NCBI GenBank assembly: GCA_014905825.1
Contig: JACGCN010000020.1
Location: forward strand, 620,001 to 684,000
DNA from: Lyophyllum atratum
Taxonomy: Eukaryota; Basidiomycota; Agaricomycetes; Agaricales; Lyophyllaceae
Reading direction: 5' to 3'
Length of the DNA stretch: 64,000 nucleotides
Shown here: piece by piece, positions 34,218 to 47,694 of the stretch
Layout: the number at the start of each line of letters is the position of its first letter
How positions within the stretch are numbered: position 1 is the first letter of the stretch
Notes under the pieces: generated by a model
The model's input: only the letters and a program-made list of their open reading frames with translations
Told to the model about the DNA's origin: nothing
Database searches by the model: none
Made by a program: the position numbers and the translations under genes

Positions 34218-35833
34218 CTAAGTGCAGAATTGTGTTCCAGCTGGAATACCGAAGTACTGCAACAAATATGAATGGACAAGTCAGTTCCATAATGATTTGG
34301 AGATATGTTGATTTACTAACTAGTCCATGGGCCGCATTGATCCCCATCGAGGGGATACTGGCTGAACAAGTGGGGTCCTCGCCACCATTGCATTGCTTAG
34401 TAGTCGCGGCGGTGGCTGGATCAGAGACCTCCCAGTACTCAGTTGCTGGCAATGATGTCAGGTACAAAGAGATGCGCGATATAACCAAAGTCTCTACCGT
34501 GATGGAAGTAGCCAAGAGGGGTTAGGCCACGGGGGAAAAAGGTAGGGACTCTGCATAACAAATGTGATTGAGCTACATAAGGGCTCGGAGAGAGGATATG
34601 CGCCTACCCGTCATTGGTATGGACCGCTTCGCATTTGGATCAGTGCTTTACTCACATGGCACACTCATGCGCCGACTGCTCACTCACCACGGAAAATATT
34701 ATCCACGCCAACGACCCTATTCACGAAGTCGGCATAGAACCAATTCCCTGTTCTGCGGCGGCGGCACTCGTATCGCGTTTAAGTACTAAAGCAGGTGGAT
34801 AGATCAGCGTACCTTGGTTGACCGTAGGTATACAAACGAAGTTTACTGGGAAAGAAGGGTGAGGTGGACACAAGTGGCATATGATTCCACCAACCTGTTG
34901 GGGAAGTTTTGCTTCAATGAAATTCCAGCCAAGCTTGACAAGGCGCCTTGGATCGAAATAAGTCTAATGGGTCGATCAATTAAAGACGAAGAGGAGAGCT
35001 GACCTCCGAGGGAAGTTCCGGTAGTGACGATGGTATAGTCCGGATAGGTGGCCAACTGCGCCCTCACCATAGCTATCACTTGGGGGGCCACGGAGTTCCA
35101 ACTGATGGCGGCCACAACATGAGCGATTTTCTTGTTATCTTGACATAGCGACATGACATACGCGATAAGGAACCCAGAGTGAACGAGGGTGCCGACTTCG
35201 AAGCAGATGAGGTCTGGATCCAACTGGATTTTAGGGACAAAGCTCACATGGAGGATAGACACCGGGTGACAGAAACGGGACTAAAAAGATGAGAATGTCA
35301 TTTATGAAGTCGATGACGGACTCGCTGAAGGCAAAACCCGGGTCAATGTCACTCTACATGCCACTTGGGTGACTTTAAGGTCACTCACGTCCCTCTCAGA
35401 GCTACCACGATTTTTTTCCTTGTATCATCGCGTGCGATGAAGCCTTGGGTGTCGGACAGAGTGTTATTGATCTGAGGAGCCAATCGAAGCAAGGAAGAGT
35501 GAACGGAGGTCAGAAACATACCGTCAATACCAATGTATTTCCGTTGGGCCGCGCACAAACGCTGGCAGTTGAGGACGATGCGTCTATCTGAAAGCTATAA
35601 GACTGTCTCATGCAGAAGGTATGTGTGCTACTAACACTTCCAATAGAATTGTAGGTCATTGAAAACGTCCGGATAGTCTAGCGTCAGCGACAGTAGTTCT
35701 GCAAGACCTTATGGGGAAGCGCACCTGGGGAAACCTCTCTGCTTTCGAGCTCGACATTACCATCAGATAAGATCGATGAACCAAGAGCAAGAACCACAGA
35801 AAGAAGAGGCACTAGAGCAGCAGACAGACGCAT
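34218..35833 (-). CDS. Secreted class 3 lipase, tandem copy A
   Basis: Fungal triacylglycerol lipase or feruloyl esterase-like member of the alpha/beta-hydrolase class 3 family. The start at 35833 gives MRLSAALVPLLSVVLALG, a clear signal peptide. About 13 short exons can be joined in phase: ...SVCARPNGNTLVLT / INNTLSDTQGFIARDD...VALRGT / ESVIDFINDIL / GTLVHSGFLIA / WNSVAPQV... / ALSSLAGISLKQNF / LRLYTYGQPR / TGNWFYADFVNRVVGVDNIFR / the 19-nt exon 34608-34626 / VPTFFPRGLTPLGYFHHG / ATEYW..., ending GTQFCT with the stop at 34218. The oxyanion segment is LRGT, the Asp region follows TYGQPR and the catalytic His lies in VHTNDG on the micro-exon. The nucleophile elbow reads G-T-S-L-G, whereas copy B has the usual G-H-S-L-G. 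All triad positions are kept, so it is probably active. Confidence 0.85.
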
Positions 35834-36952
35834 GGTGATACTCCAACTGCAAACACTTCGAGCCGTCTTATATAGACATTGCCAAGAAAGTCCCTCTACC
35901 CTAGTCAATTATATCGCTCTCACACGGTGCCAGACAAAAATGAAGAGAGAAGAGGTTATGACACCGGCGAACTCCCAGTATCACTTGTGTCAAAGACGTC
36001 GGCATCACCGTCGTAATGCGTTTTGATTGGAGTTGGCTGATGCATCGTGTTGTTACCGCCGGCTTTCGATATGGGACGAAAGTTACAGCAATAGCGACTG
36101 TTGAACGTTGAACGTTGAGGCCTGAGGGCGAGGATAAAGGTCCCTGTGAAGTCCGTGCACAAAAGAGCTCAGTGAGATGTCTCCGTTCTTGAAATCGTGG
36201 TCAACTTGTTAGAGGTCACCACACGTCACATCATGTGAGTGAGGCACATTACGTGACACACTTATAATTAGTCCATCTTCCGCGTCGTAAGGCCTCCTCA
36301 AATACCCTGAATTGGCAGATTGACATATAGCGGGCGCCGTTTTCTTACTACTTACGGCATCTGCACATCGTACTCGCAATGGGGTTGATATCATTCAGCA
36401 TCCAATCTTTGGTAACCTAATCTGAGTCTTACTTGATTGATTGATCCCTCACACCGTCAGCAGGTCAGCGGCCAGCCTACATTGACTATGTACACATACT
36501 GTCGGCGACCCTCGGTTCATAATGATCGGAGGCTGTCAAACGTTTTGACTGGTTACATATAGACGGGCTTCTCGGGACCCAAGTAGCGATGAGTTCCACT
36601 ATGAGCGGTGCTCGGGTGAAGTTGATCTCTAAGTCATCAGGCCAGGAAAGTCCCTCAGTAAATGGTGATTAGTGAATGATCAGAAGTCGCTAGATGACAG
36701 CAATCATCATGATATGGGGTCTTCGAAGAGATGCAACGACGAACAAAGAAACCACTCACGTCCACGAGTATAAGTATTACCATGAGTTAATAGATCAATG
36801 CAGCGTAGAGCAGTGGAACAAGTATTGAAATACTGAGGTCCGAAACGTACCTTCTCAGCGTCTCATTTAAAATCGTGCTTTTCCACGAGTTCAGATTGTC
36901 CACTGACACATTTATTTCCACATGAATCTAGAAACCCGAACATATTCAAGGA
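35834..36952. other. Spacer between the two lipase genes
   Basis: It contains the promoter of lipase A and the 3' flank of lipase B. A 15-bp sequence ACGTCACATCATGTG at 36223-36237, with the 11-bp palindrome CACATCATGTG, recurs at 39314-39328 upstream of lipase B. No gene was recognised. Confidence 0.5.
36223..36237. promoter_or_regulatory. Shared palindromic element upstream of lipase A
   Basis: The 15-mer ACGTCACATCATGTG lies about 390 bp upstream of the lipase A start. It contains the perfect 11-bp palindrome CACATCATGTG. The same 15-mer occurs at 39314-39328, about 735 bp upstream of lipase B. A binding site for a dimeric factor is possible; it may also just be kept from the duplication. 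Confidence 0.35.
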
Positions 36953-38579
36953 TCAAGTGCAGAAAGCGGTTCCACTCCGGATGTTGAAGTACTGCGGGAG
37001 ATAGATATATAGTCAGCTTTGTTTTCCTTTGGGACACATCCTATCGGTCTACGAACCAGCCCATGTGCATCGTTGATTCCCATGGAGGGGATACTGGTTG
37101 AACAAGTAGGGTCCTCGCCACTAGCGTCGCATCGTTTAGTGGTAGCAGGAGAGGCTGGATCGGGGCTTTGCCAGTACTCGGTTGCTGGTAACACGGTCAG
37201 TTAGGAAATCATGAATATGGTAGCAGAAGTATCTACCGTGATGGAGGTAGCCAAGAAAAGTTAGACCACGTGGGATAATGGTAGGAACTCTGAACGCAGG
37301 TGAGTTGAATTGCATGGAGAAAACTGAAAGGCCTACCCGTCCGTAGTATGGGTTGCTTCAGTCTTGAGTCAGTAACTCGTTCACAAGGAACGTTTGTGGA
37401 AGTGCACTCACCTCGGAAAATATTATTCAGACCGACGGCATTGTTTACAAACTGTGCATAAACCGCATTTCCTGTTCTGATGGCAATACACATTTTAGGT
37501 GCAGCATGACGACTAATGCATAATGTTCCGTACCTTGGCTGGCCATAAGTATATAAACGGAGTTTACTTGGGAAGAAGGGTGAGAAACGATGTTCGTATG
37601 CGAAGCCTGATTTGGCTCGAACCTGCTGGGGAAGTTCTGCTTCAAAGAGATTCCAGCCAAGCTTGACAAGGCGCCTTGAAAGAAATAAGGATGGGATCAT
37701 TCGATATGGGGAGACGAGAACCAACCTCCAAGAGAATGTCCAGTGGTGATGATGGTATAGTCGGGATGAAGGGCCAACTGTGCTCTCACCGTGGCTATAA
37801 CCTGTAGAGCCACGGAATTCCAACTGAGGGAGATCACATTAGAGACTTCCCACCGTCCTGACATGACCATACGACTCACGAGGTGAGAAACCCAGTGTGA
37901 ACAGTGGTGCCAACTTTCCCATGAGAAGGTGAGATCGTCAGTCCGGCGAGCTGCTTTGGCGAGGAAAAATCTCACGTGGAGCAAAGACACCGGGTGATAG
38001 GAACGGGATCAAAACGATGAGAGCGTCATTTAAGGCGTCAACAAGGGATTCGCTGAAGGCACCACCGGAGTCAACTTTACGATATGTATCATGGCTTTGT
38101 TGGACGACCTCGAAGTCGCTCACCTTCCTCGCAAAGATACTACAATCTCTTTCCTTGTGTCATCGCGGGCGATAAAACCTTGGGTATCAGAAAGGACATT
38201 GTTGATCTTAAGAGGCGATTATGATTCTGGAGAAAGGAAAGAGGAGATGAAACGAAGAAACCAGAAACGTACTGCCAATACCAACGTATTCCCGTTGGGT
38301 TTCGCGCAAACGTCATTATATGCGGACGACGCGTCTGTTTGAAAGTTATAAGATTATGGTCTAGAGCCATTGTGTGTGCGACCCACACTGGAAATAGAAC
38401 CTCAAATTGTCAAAAACGTCTAGATCAGTCTGGCATCAGTGGGGCACACATCTCTTCTGAGTAAATGTACCTGATGAGACTGCTCTCTTCTCAAGGTCGA
38501 CAACCCCGCCATCCGAGATGGGTGAACCCAAAGCAAAAGCCACGGAGAGCAGAGGCACCAAGACCGCAGAAAGACGCAT
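36953..38579 (-). CDS. Secreted class 3 lipase, tandem copy B
   Basis: Paralogue of the lipase at 34218-35833, in the same orientation and offset by about 2.74 kb, with the same exon pattern. The signal peptide is MRLSAVLVPLLSVAFALG. Landmarks: VCAKPNGNTLVLA, DTQGFIARDDTRKEIVV with LRGS, SLVDALNDALIVLIPFLSPGVF, GTTVHTGFLT, WNSVALQVIATVRAQLA, nucleophile motif G-H-S-L-G-G, LRLYTYGQPR, TGNAVYAQFVNNAVGLNNIFRG, the 19-nt micro-exon 37337-37355 with the catalytic His (ATHTTDG), then VPTIIPRGLTFLGYLHHG, and the C terminus ending GTAFCT at the stop 36953. The mature protein has four or more Cys, which fits an extracellular enzyme. Substrate (triglyceride or feruloyl ester) is not settled by sequence. 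Confidence 0.86.
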
Positions 38580-39313
38580 GTTGATACTTCAACTCGGAAA
38601 AAAGTGTAAGCAGCGATCACCTCTTATATAGCCCGGATTTCCATCGGCTAGGGAGTTTTCAACAGGTACGCAACTCACACGATGTCAAGCCAAGGTGAAG
38701 ATGAGGTCACGCCTCCACTGCGGACTTGTGTCGGCATCATGGGTTGCAAAGTGGTTTGACAGTCGGACGATCTATACCGTGACGCTCGCCACTATTTTGT
38801 ATGCTAGATCGTGGTGGATGTTGCATCGATATTGAACTGGTGGGCGCCACGATAACGTGTTGCCGGAAATCGATGCACAATACATGATTCCTTGACTTAG
38901 ACTGAGCTTTAGGAAGCCGTTGGAAGCAGCTGATGAAGATCGACACATCAACGTCTCAAAACTTCGACGGTCATATGGCACGACGAACTTTCTTCAAGTT
39001 CCGATATTGATAACTCTTGGCTTGAGTCTGGAGGCTTGGGTTGCTCACTCTTCGCCGTTCAGCCGCATCCATCTCGTCCAGCGCTCTCCTGCGCAATCGT
39101 CCTTGCTTCCGTACATTCTACCTTCACAACCGGCGACAGCTCAGACACTTATCACGACCCTGGGCACTTAATCTCTCTCAGATCATGTAAGTACTCGATA
39201 CCGGCATGAACACGTGTCTTACCTCTTTCTGCATCATAGCCTCGTCCTCCATGCCCTTGAGTCCGGTTCCAAAAGTCTGGCAAGTCAAAACGAGTTGAAT
39301 GAACAAATACCAA

Positions 39314-39328
39314 ACGTCACATCATGTG
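39314..39328. promoter_or_regulatory. Shared palindromic element upstream of lipase B
   Basis: Identical to the 15-mer at 36223-36237. Similar flanking words follow it in both places (TGTGMGTRAGRCACA, then a GTGACAC within 20 bp), so the shared block is somewhat longer than 15 bp but imperfect. Confidence 0.35.
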
Positions 39329-39526
39329 CGTAAGACACAGGCTGTGACACATCGGACCTAGGTTGCGCGACGCGCCTCCCAATCTCAAGATCTCCTGAAA
39401 TCAGCGATGCGGAATGTCTGAGGATGTCCTATATAATTCAACTACAAGTACAGGTTATCTTTCCTTTTACTTCCGACCCTTCCGAAATGGCCAGTCCATG
39501 GTTTGCATGCTTGTAGCAGGTATATC

Positions 39527-41517
<1,991 letters not shown>

Positions 41518-41806
41518 TGTGGTGGTAAGTGGGAGGTATCGGGCTGAGTTCTGAAAATGCGGTCACAGCGGTTTCGCACTCGGAGTTCTGGAGATGCCGT
41601 CACATCTCGGAGTTCTCTAAATCTAATCGGTCCTTGGTGATCTCCGAAATGTTTTCAGCCCCTAATGCCAATGGCAATCTAGAAGATTCCAGAGTCCAGA
41701 CTGCGCAGAGGATAGTGTATCCTGGAAACTGGAAACCCGGGTACAGGCTGTGAGGGTACATTGTTCATCGTCTCGAATTCTACTACGCAGGAGAAAAAGA
41801 CTAGCG

Positions 41807-41888
41807 GGCCTGACTGGGAATTGAACCCAGGACCTCCTCGAAATGGTATACACCCTAACAAGGAATCATACTACTAGACCATCAGGCC
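41807..41888 (-). tRNA. tRNA-Pro(AGG) with intron
   Basis: Acceptor GGCCTGA pairs with TCAGGCC, the anticodon stem is CCTTG/CGAGG, the loop reads TT-AGG-G, and an intron of about 12 nt follows position 37. The T arm contains GGGTTCAATTCCC. Length 82 nt. Confidence 0.87.
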
Positions 41889-42689
41889 ATGGAGATGTCA
41901 TTCACAACAGCGAATTCGACTGGACCCACTCAAATATTGCGTTTACTCGAGCGATGACGCTGTAACGGAATTACCTTCGAAGCTAGTCTATAGCTATCCA
42001 AATGCCAGCTAATGCCTGGCGGCCGTTTATGTGACACGATTCAACATAACTCCATCGTTGTGCTCGCAGGTGCAAGCAGATCACATAGGGAACGTACAAA
42101 AATGAACAAGCCAATAGCGAGGCGACTCTTTTCAGGCAAGAGAATTCTACATGCCAATAGAAGTCATAGACGACGCGTGTCCATCAGCTTTGGCATTCCC
42201 AAGTCATGGAGATTCACCACCAGTGCAGTTACGTTTTGACAAAAAGTATACCGAAAGCACTCAAATGGCATCTGTCATGCCCACTTGTTGACATCCTCAG
42301 CAGATGGGCTCAATGGGTTATCCGACGCGGCGAGGTTACACTGGTAGAATGTCCTGAGTCGCGAGCGCCAACACAAGCGGCAAAATCGAAATGGTGTCTC
42401 CGAACACTCAATGTAAGATATGAAATGATGCAGCAAATCTGGCTTGCACTTGCAGGAACATGGCGGGCCAGCAAATAACCAGGAGGACATCGAATGCGCC
42501 CTCAACTGAACAGTTAGGTCGTCCCAGTACACATGTATCAGGAGATTCGCCCTGTGTTCGGTGGTCCAACTCCTTTCCGCTTTGATACATGGATATTGTT
42601 TTCATGTTTTGTTGTTGTGCATGGGGCATGAAAGCAATAAACGAACATACAACCAGACAGTAAGAATAGTAGCACCGCCGTCGACCCAT
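41889..42689. other. Intergenic, no gene recognised
   Basis: About 800 bp between tRNA-Pro and the 3' end of the eL21 gene. The longest open frame (42206-42478, 90 codons, plus) has no recognisable composition and no family resemblance. Confidence 0.4.
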
Positions 42690-43337
42690 CTAGATTGTCG
42701 TCTCGTAGGGAACAGGGACCATGGTCTGAGGGGCGTTGTTGTCGGTGGACACGGTGTGTGCTTCCCGAGGTTGGAGGGGTACGCGCTTCAAGTTAATACG
42801 CTCTGTAGAATTCATTGAGAAAAATCCCGATTCCACAAAGATACAAGTCCTCACCGCCCTTCGCCTTTGCAGCCGCATGCGCTGCGTGGTTGCTCTTCAC
42901 CCGGTCCAAGAACTCCTGTCGGCATTTTGAGTGACGAACGTGCTCAACACGGAGGTTGACCCGCTTCTCGATGAAGCGGTTTCCAACGACTTTGTACACA
43001 ATGACACCGACGGCAGAGGGGGTAACGTTGTATACAATTCCAGTTCGTCTGTAATGGTCATGGATTAGGATCATTGTTACCTCGATAAATGGATATGTGC
43101 TGAACGAACCCGTGGTAGTACTTGTGGGGCATACCCTTTTGTTGCGAGGAGTTGGCCTTGATGTCAACAATATCGCCGACGTAGTAGTTGACGAGGAAAG
43201 TGGACAATTTGGTGGGGCCGCTCTCTGCCAGAAAGTTAAAGCATTGATACAGCGGTTTATCGAGGTCAAATCGCACCCTTGAAGCCCCGCTTGAACATAT
43301 GGCGCGTACGCGCGCGGTAACCGAATGAGTGCGGCAT
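42690..43337 (-). CDS. RPL21: 60S ribosomal protein eL21 (160 aa, 4 exons)
   Basis: Large-subunit ribosomal protein. Exons are 43337-43277, 43224-43110, 43048-42855 and 42802-42690, phases consistent, 160 residues as in yeast. Hallmarks: MPHSFGYRARTRHMFKRGFK, VGDIVDIKANSSQQKGMPHK, the segment GIVYNVTPSAVGVIVYKVVG, NLRVEHVRHSKCRQEFLDRV and the C terminus PQTMVPVPYETTI. It is transcribed divergently from the uS4 gene, with 253 bp between start codons. Confidence 0.97.
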
Positions 43338-43590
43338 CTTGAGGACTACATGGTTTGTGAGAAATGGACAGCAAACGAGCAAGAATTGGGCGTACGTCGG
43401 GCTTGGTCGTTGGCGGTATCGACGGGGACAAGGAAATCAAATCGGGGGGTACCGGAAAATGCCGAGTGGCTGAGGTGTGGTCCTTTACAGTTGTGGCGGA
43501 GAGCCTAATCGTGTTTACCCTCGTTTGGCTCTCACGATTATTTGTGCCCAACGGTAAACTCAAGTCCGTCGTCGACTTCCTCAAGAAAAA
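43338..43590. promoter_or_regulatory. Bidirectional promoter of eL21 and uS4
   Basis: Only 253 bp separate the start codons of two divergent ribosomal protein genes, so they must share or abut promoter elements. The uS4 side ends in a pyrimidine-rich leader (GTCGTCGACTTCCTC) just before the ATG, a common feature of fungal ribosomal protein genes. Confidence 0.7.
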
Positions 43591-44440
43591 ATGCCCAGGT
43601 AATGTCCCCGCCGTGCACAACGATGAGCTAAAGGTTAACGATTTGCATATAGGGCCCCGCGGAACCACTCCAAGACGTGAGCTTTTCTCCTCAAGATCCA
43701 CTTTTAAGTGGAGGGTTGCACTTGTGCTGATAAGCCGTGCCCCATTGCCTTTAACTTCACAGTTACAAGGTCCCTCGTCGACCTTTCGAATCGGCTCGTC
43801 TCGATGCTGAGCTCAAGGTCAGCCCTTTCCGCGTTGCTCCATTGTGTCTATTGACATATCGCATGTTCCTTGTGCGCGATAGCTTGCTGGCGAGTACGGT
43901 CTCCGCAACAAGCGCGAAATCTGGCGTATCGCCCTCACTTTGTCTAAAATTCGTCGTGCTGCCCGTGAGCTCCTCAAGCTCGATGTCAAGGACCCCAAGC
44001 GTCTGTTCGAGGGTAACGCGTTGATCCGTCGTCTCGTCCGTATCGGTGTGCTCGACGAATCCCGCATGCGTCTCGATTACGTGTTGGCTCTCAAGGTTGA
44101 GGATTTCTTGGAGAGAAGGTTGCAGACTCAGGTCTTCAAGAGCGGTTTGGCCAAGAGCATCCACCATGCTCGTGTCCTCATCAGGCAAAGACACATCCGG
44201 TACGTCTGACTTGTCTTCTGTAATCCATCATAGTCTGGGAACCAATGCTTTTCTGTTCGTAGCGTCGGCAAGCAGATCGTTAACGTCCCTTCCTTCGTTG
44301 TCCGTCTCGACTCCCAAAAACACATTGACTTTGCCCTCACGTCGCCCTACGGTGGAGGAGGCCCTGGTCGTGTCAAGCGCAAGCGCGCTGCTGCCGCCCA
44401 GAAGAAGGAGGATGGTGACGATGCCGAGGATGACGAGTAA
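43591..44440 (+). CDS. RPS9: 40S ribosomal protein uS4 (S9), 193 aa, 5 exons
   Basis: Small-subunit ribosomal protein that binds 18S rRNA early in assembly and contributes to decoding fidelity. Exons are 43591-43598 (8 nt, holding the start codon), 43653-43676, 43763-43817, 43883-44199 and 44263-44440, all in phase. The joined N terminus is [20 protein letters not shown]. It goes on with [20 protein letters not shown], the conserved uS4 core with [20 protein letters not shown], and the S4 RNA-binding domain ([17 protein letters not shown]... and [15 protein letters not shown]). It ends in a Lys/Arg then Asp/Glu-rich tail. Length matches fungal S9. Confidence 0.97.
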
Positions 44441-44701
44441 ATCAGTCGCGCCCTTCTCTCACACGCTTTGTTATTTGTATCGTAAGACATGCCTGCTACT
44501 ATGCTTATGATCCATGCAAACCCTCATGAGTGTACAGTCGAGAGGTTGAAATACCCCTGTTTTTGTCCCCATGATTCAAGGTCATCATTTTTCGGTCCCA
44601 CCGTCCTGTTTGCTGGGTATATATAATCTATAAATATGCAAATTTCCCGTCTACGAAAAGCCAGTTCGTATCGTTGGTTCAAACACTGGCAGCGGATGAG
44701 C

Positions 44702-47383
44702 CTAATGCGCATTCTGTGAGTAAATGTCTATATGGCCATGGAAGACCAACACACCTCAGTGTTAAACACGAACTCTAGAAGTTGGAAGTCAGACTCATCG
44801 AAGAGTATCGATAACGGAGGTGTACACGCACTGTCCAGGGGTAAAGTGTTCGAATCATCGAACAGCAAGTACAGATACTTCAAGGTCTCACTCTGCAGAC
44901 AAATTATCAATCTTAAATCATAGTTAGGTTAAGAGGAGAAGATATCGAACCATCCAAAAAGTCTCCATTTTATCCTCGTGTCTTGCGGGGACTTCATCGA
45001 CGTTGACGATAGTGGCGTAACCTCCAGACGATATGCGACAGTGTTTCTCGATAGATTGGAAGATATTCCAGCCATGGTCCCTGTAGAGCTGGTCTCCCGT
45101 CAGACGATATGCCAGGAAGAGGGATTCCACAGTTTCGGGACTGAAATGAACTATGTTGATCACGTATTTCGCAGGAATTTCGCAGGTAGAAACATACCGA
45201 AGCATGTAGCGTGCGTCGTACGGCGGAAATTCGCCCGGTCTGGACAGGACAATGATAAGCCTCAGCGTATACGCGGAAGGTAACAAGATGCGGCACCCAC
45301 CGTGCCCCTTTGATGTACCAGTCGGAAGGTGCCATCGAGTTGCTGTCCATCCCGTCGCTCGGGATTCGGAAGTGGACGATCTCGGGCGAGAGCCCTCTGT
45401 AGAGATAAAATGGCAAGTTCACAGAACGCAATGAAAGTAGCCGAATGAAAAATCATACGTGGCAGTATCATGCGTGTTCATACATGTTTTGACAAGTTCA
45501 ACGCCAGTCTTCCAATCTCGTTTGCCCGATACCGACAATTCTTTGTCGCGAGGCGGGACAGACACTGGGTGGACGAGAGCTCCGGTCTTTGTTGCTCCAA
45601 GCATGAGCGAACCTCCGAGGAAACAGACCAAGTGGTCCTGTTTGGGAGTTAGACGCCATGAGCTGCGAAAAACATACTTTAGGACTGTGGACGACGAAAG
45701 TGAAGCTGGCTGGCATACACTTCTCCAGAAGCATGCTGTTCTGGAATAAGTTCTGCAGTGTAAGTCATCCTGGCCTTGGTACTTTTTTGTATGAGGTGTC
45801 CGTGGATCGCTGACATTGCGTCGTCATACATCTACAGGATGGGGTTTAGAGAGGAAGAGACATGTCCATTGAGCTGCTGCTTACATCGCTGTAGACGGGC
45901 TCTGAGCTATTCTTTGCGAGTCTGAGTCAATACCAACCTCGTAAGCAAGGAGAAAGCTTACAGTTTGTAGATATTGTTTCCTGGTGGAGACTTGAGCTGA
46001 GCATCGGCGTACTTCTCGGAACACAACTTACAACAGATATTCATAGAAAGAGTCACCGCGGGAACCTAGGCGAATAGCAGATGTGACGTATTGGCCCTCT
46101 TCAACACTGGAATCAGATCAGTGAAGATACGCAAAGGAAAAGTCTGCGCAACAAACCTCATGAAGATGGATGCTAAGCCATGAGGTAGGCGTGCCGACTT
46201 GATGATGCGCATGACCTGCTGGACATGAACAATTTATTCTCAAAGCTGGCGAAATGGGGGCATACATTTTCCACTCGTCTCCAGTAAACATCGTCATGAG
46301 TCAAGTGGCTCAGGTATCGGAACTCCAGTTGTAGAGTAGAGATCTCAGCGGTGCTGACAAGACCTGTAAAGTCTGAATTTGGGACACCGATACCCTTACC
46401 CAGGTTGATCATGGGTTGTGGTAGACCAGAGGGCGTTTCGAATACAGGGAGGATTCGGTCGGCGAGTTCAGTCGCCTTTTCGAGATAGATGGGATCGCCT
46501 GAGGACAGGTGGTATGCGGACAGAAGCCCACCTAGTACGCGGATCGTAGTCTACCATCGCAGGCCAATCAGTTATTACTATGTCGAGAAGCAATCTATCA
46601 AATGGACGTACTTCGAAGGTATTGAAGTTACCGTCGCGTTCAAAACTCATGTGGTTCGCGACCCATGATCTGGCGCGTGCGTATTCTTCGTTGAGGTTCA
46701 TCAAAAGCATGGTGTCTATCGAGTCTACCACAGTGTAGCCTATGCCTCCAGCGCTTGTCAAGTTCGACCCCTTGTGGCTGAGAGGGTGGTATTCATCATC
46801 GCCCATTGCGTCCTTCTCTAACATTAACGAAAGATCCATATCAACAGGCTGTCATGACTGTCAGGACACGCACCATATGAGAGCCATGCGTGCTAGGCAT
46901 TACGCGTGAGGACGACACAACCAGAGTGGGATCAACTAAATCATACCTTGAATGCAGCAACAACAGCGTCACGTTTGGGTATATCAGCAGCTAGGTGGGA
47001 GAACCTTTCCGTGAAAGCTCCCGGCTGAGAGCCTTCCCAATGTTCGGAGAATCCAATCCATGAGTCGAGAAAGTCCGTAAATAGAGTTGGGTCATGCTTG
47101 TAATCTCTGGTTAGATCGAGCATTGAATTTGTTGGTGGGTTTACTTACCCTATGCGCAAGTACTACCGCGGAAAGCAACGCAACCACCGAAAGAAGTTTG
47201 AGCAATCCTTGAAATCCTGTGCCTTGCTCCCGTCCTTTCTATACGTGACAGGTCAATCGTGGGGTATAGATGAAGTTGAGAGCCTGAGCCAGTGAAGCTA
47301 ACATTTTCTTCCTTTTCAGCTTGACCTGCCAAAGCCCGCCTTGACTGGCCCTTCTTCTTTTTGGTATGTTGAGAGTCTGTCAT
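44702..47383 (-). CDS. GH47 alpha-1,2-mannosidase (class I), type II membrane protein, many exons
   Basis: Removes alpha-1,2-linked mannose from N-glycans in the ER or Golgi, using calcium. The ATG at 47383 gives a short basic cytoplasmic N terminus (MTDSQHTKKKKGQSRR) and, from exon 2, a membrane anchor (LLKLLSVVALLSAVVLAH). First exons are 47383-47303, 47238-47149, 47096-46947 and the 19-nt exon 46892-46874, followed by one from 46817. GH47 motifs: FKHAWLSYEKDAMGDDEYHPLS across three exons, GIGYTVVDSIDTMLLM, GDPIYLEKATELADRILPVF, GLVSTAEISTLQLEFRYLS, FQSIEKHCR and SETLKYLYLLF. Near the end KFVFNTE carries the Thr that binds calcium. The stop is at 44702. I joined both ends with confidence; several middle exons (about 45250-46450) were recognised from motif order but not fixed base by base. 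Confidence 0.85.
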
Positions 47384-47694
47384 ACTCTCCCCTGGTCGTT
47401 GTCCGGAGCGTTGGTGGTCAAGGTCAAGCAGTAACGTCGAAGAAGTTGGCACGAAGTTACATTCCGGAGTTATGTTCGGTATCTAACTTGGATGCCGCAT
47501 GATCACTTTCTTAGGCAGGAAATACGGACACCAGGTACTATTAGCAGTTCGAAGGCGTAGTCCGAAGAGATAGATCACGATAGAATACATTATTATATAC
47601 AGCGATGCATGGGTAAATATTCGATAGTAGAAAACAGCTTGGGCTGAGCGACATTCCAACGCCTGGCCTCCTCAATATTGTATCTGGAGGAATT
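47384..47694. other. Short intergenic gap, GH47 to GH79
   Basis: About 310 bp, AT-rich on the right. It serves as promoter of the GH47 gene and 3' flank of the GH79-like gene; both lie on the minus strand. An imperfect TATTATATAC lies near 47590. Confidence 0.4.

Noticed and set aside
42206..42478. 90-codon plus-strand frame in the gap after tRNA-Pro
   Set aside because: No family resemblance, no leader or splice structure; probably chance.
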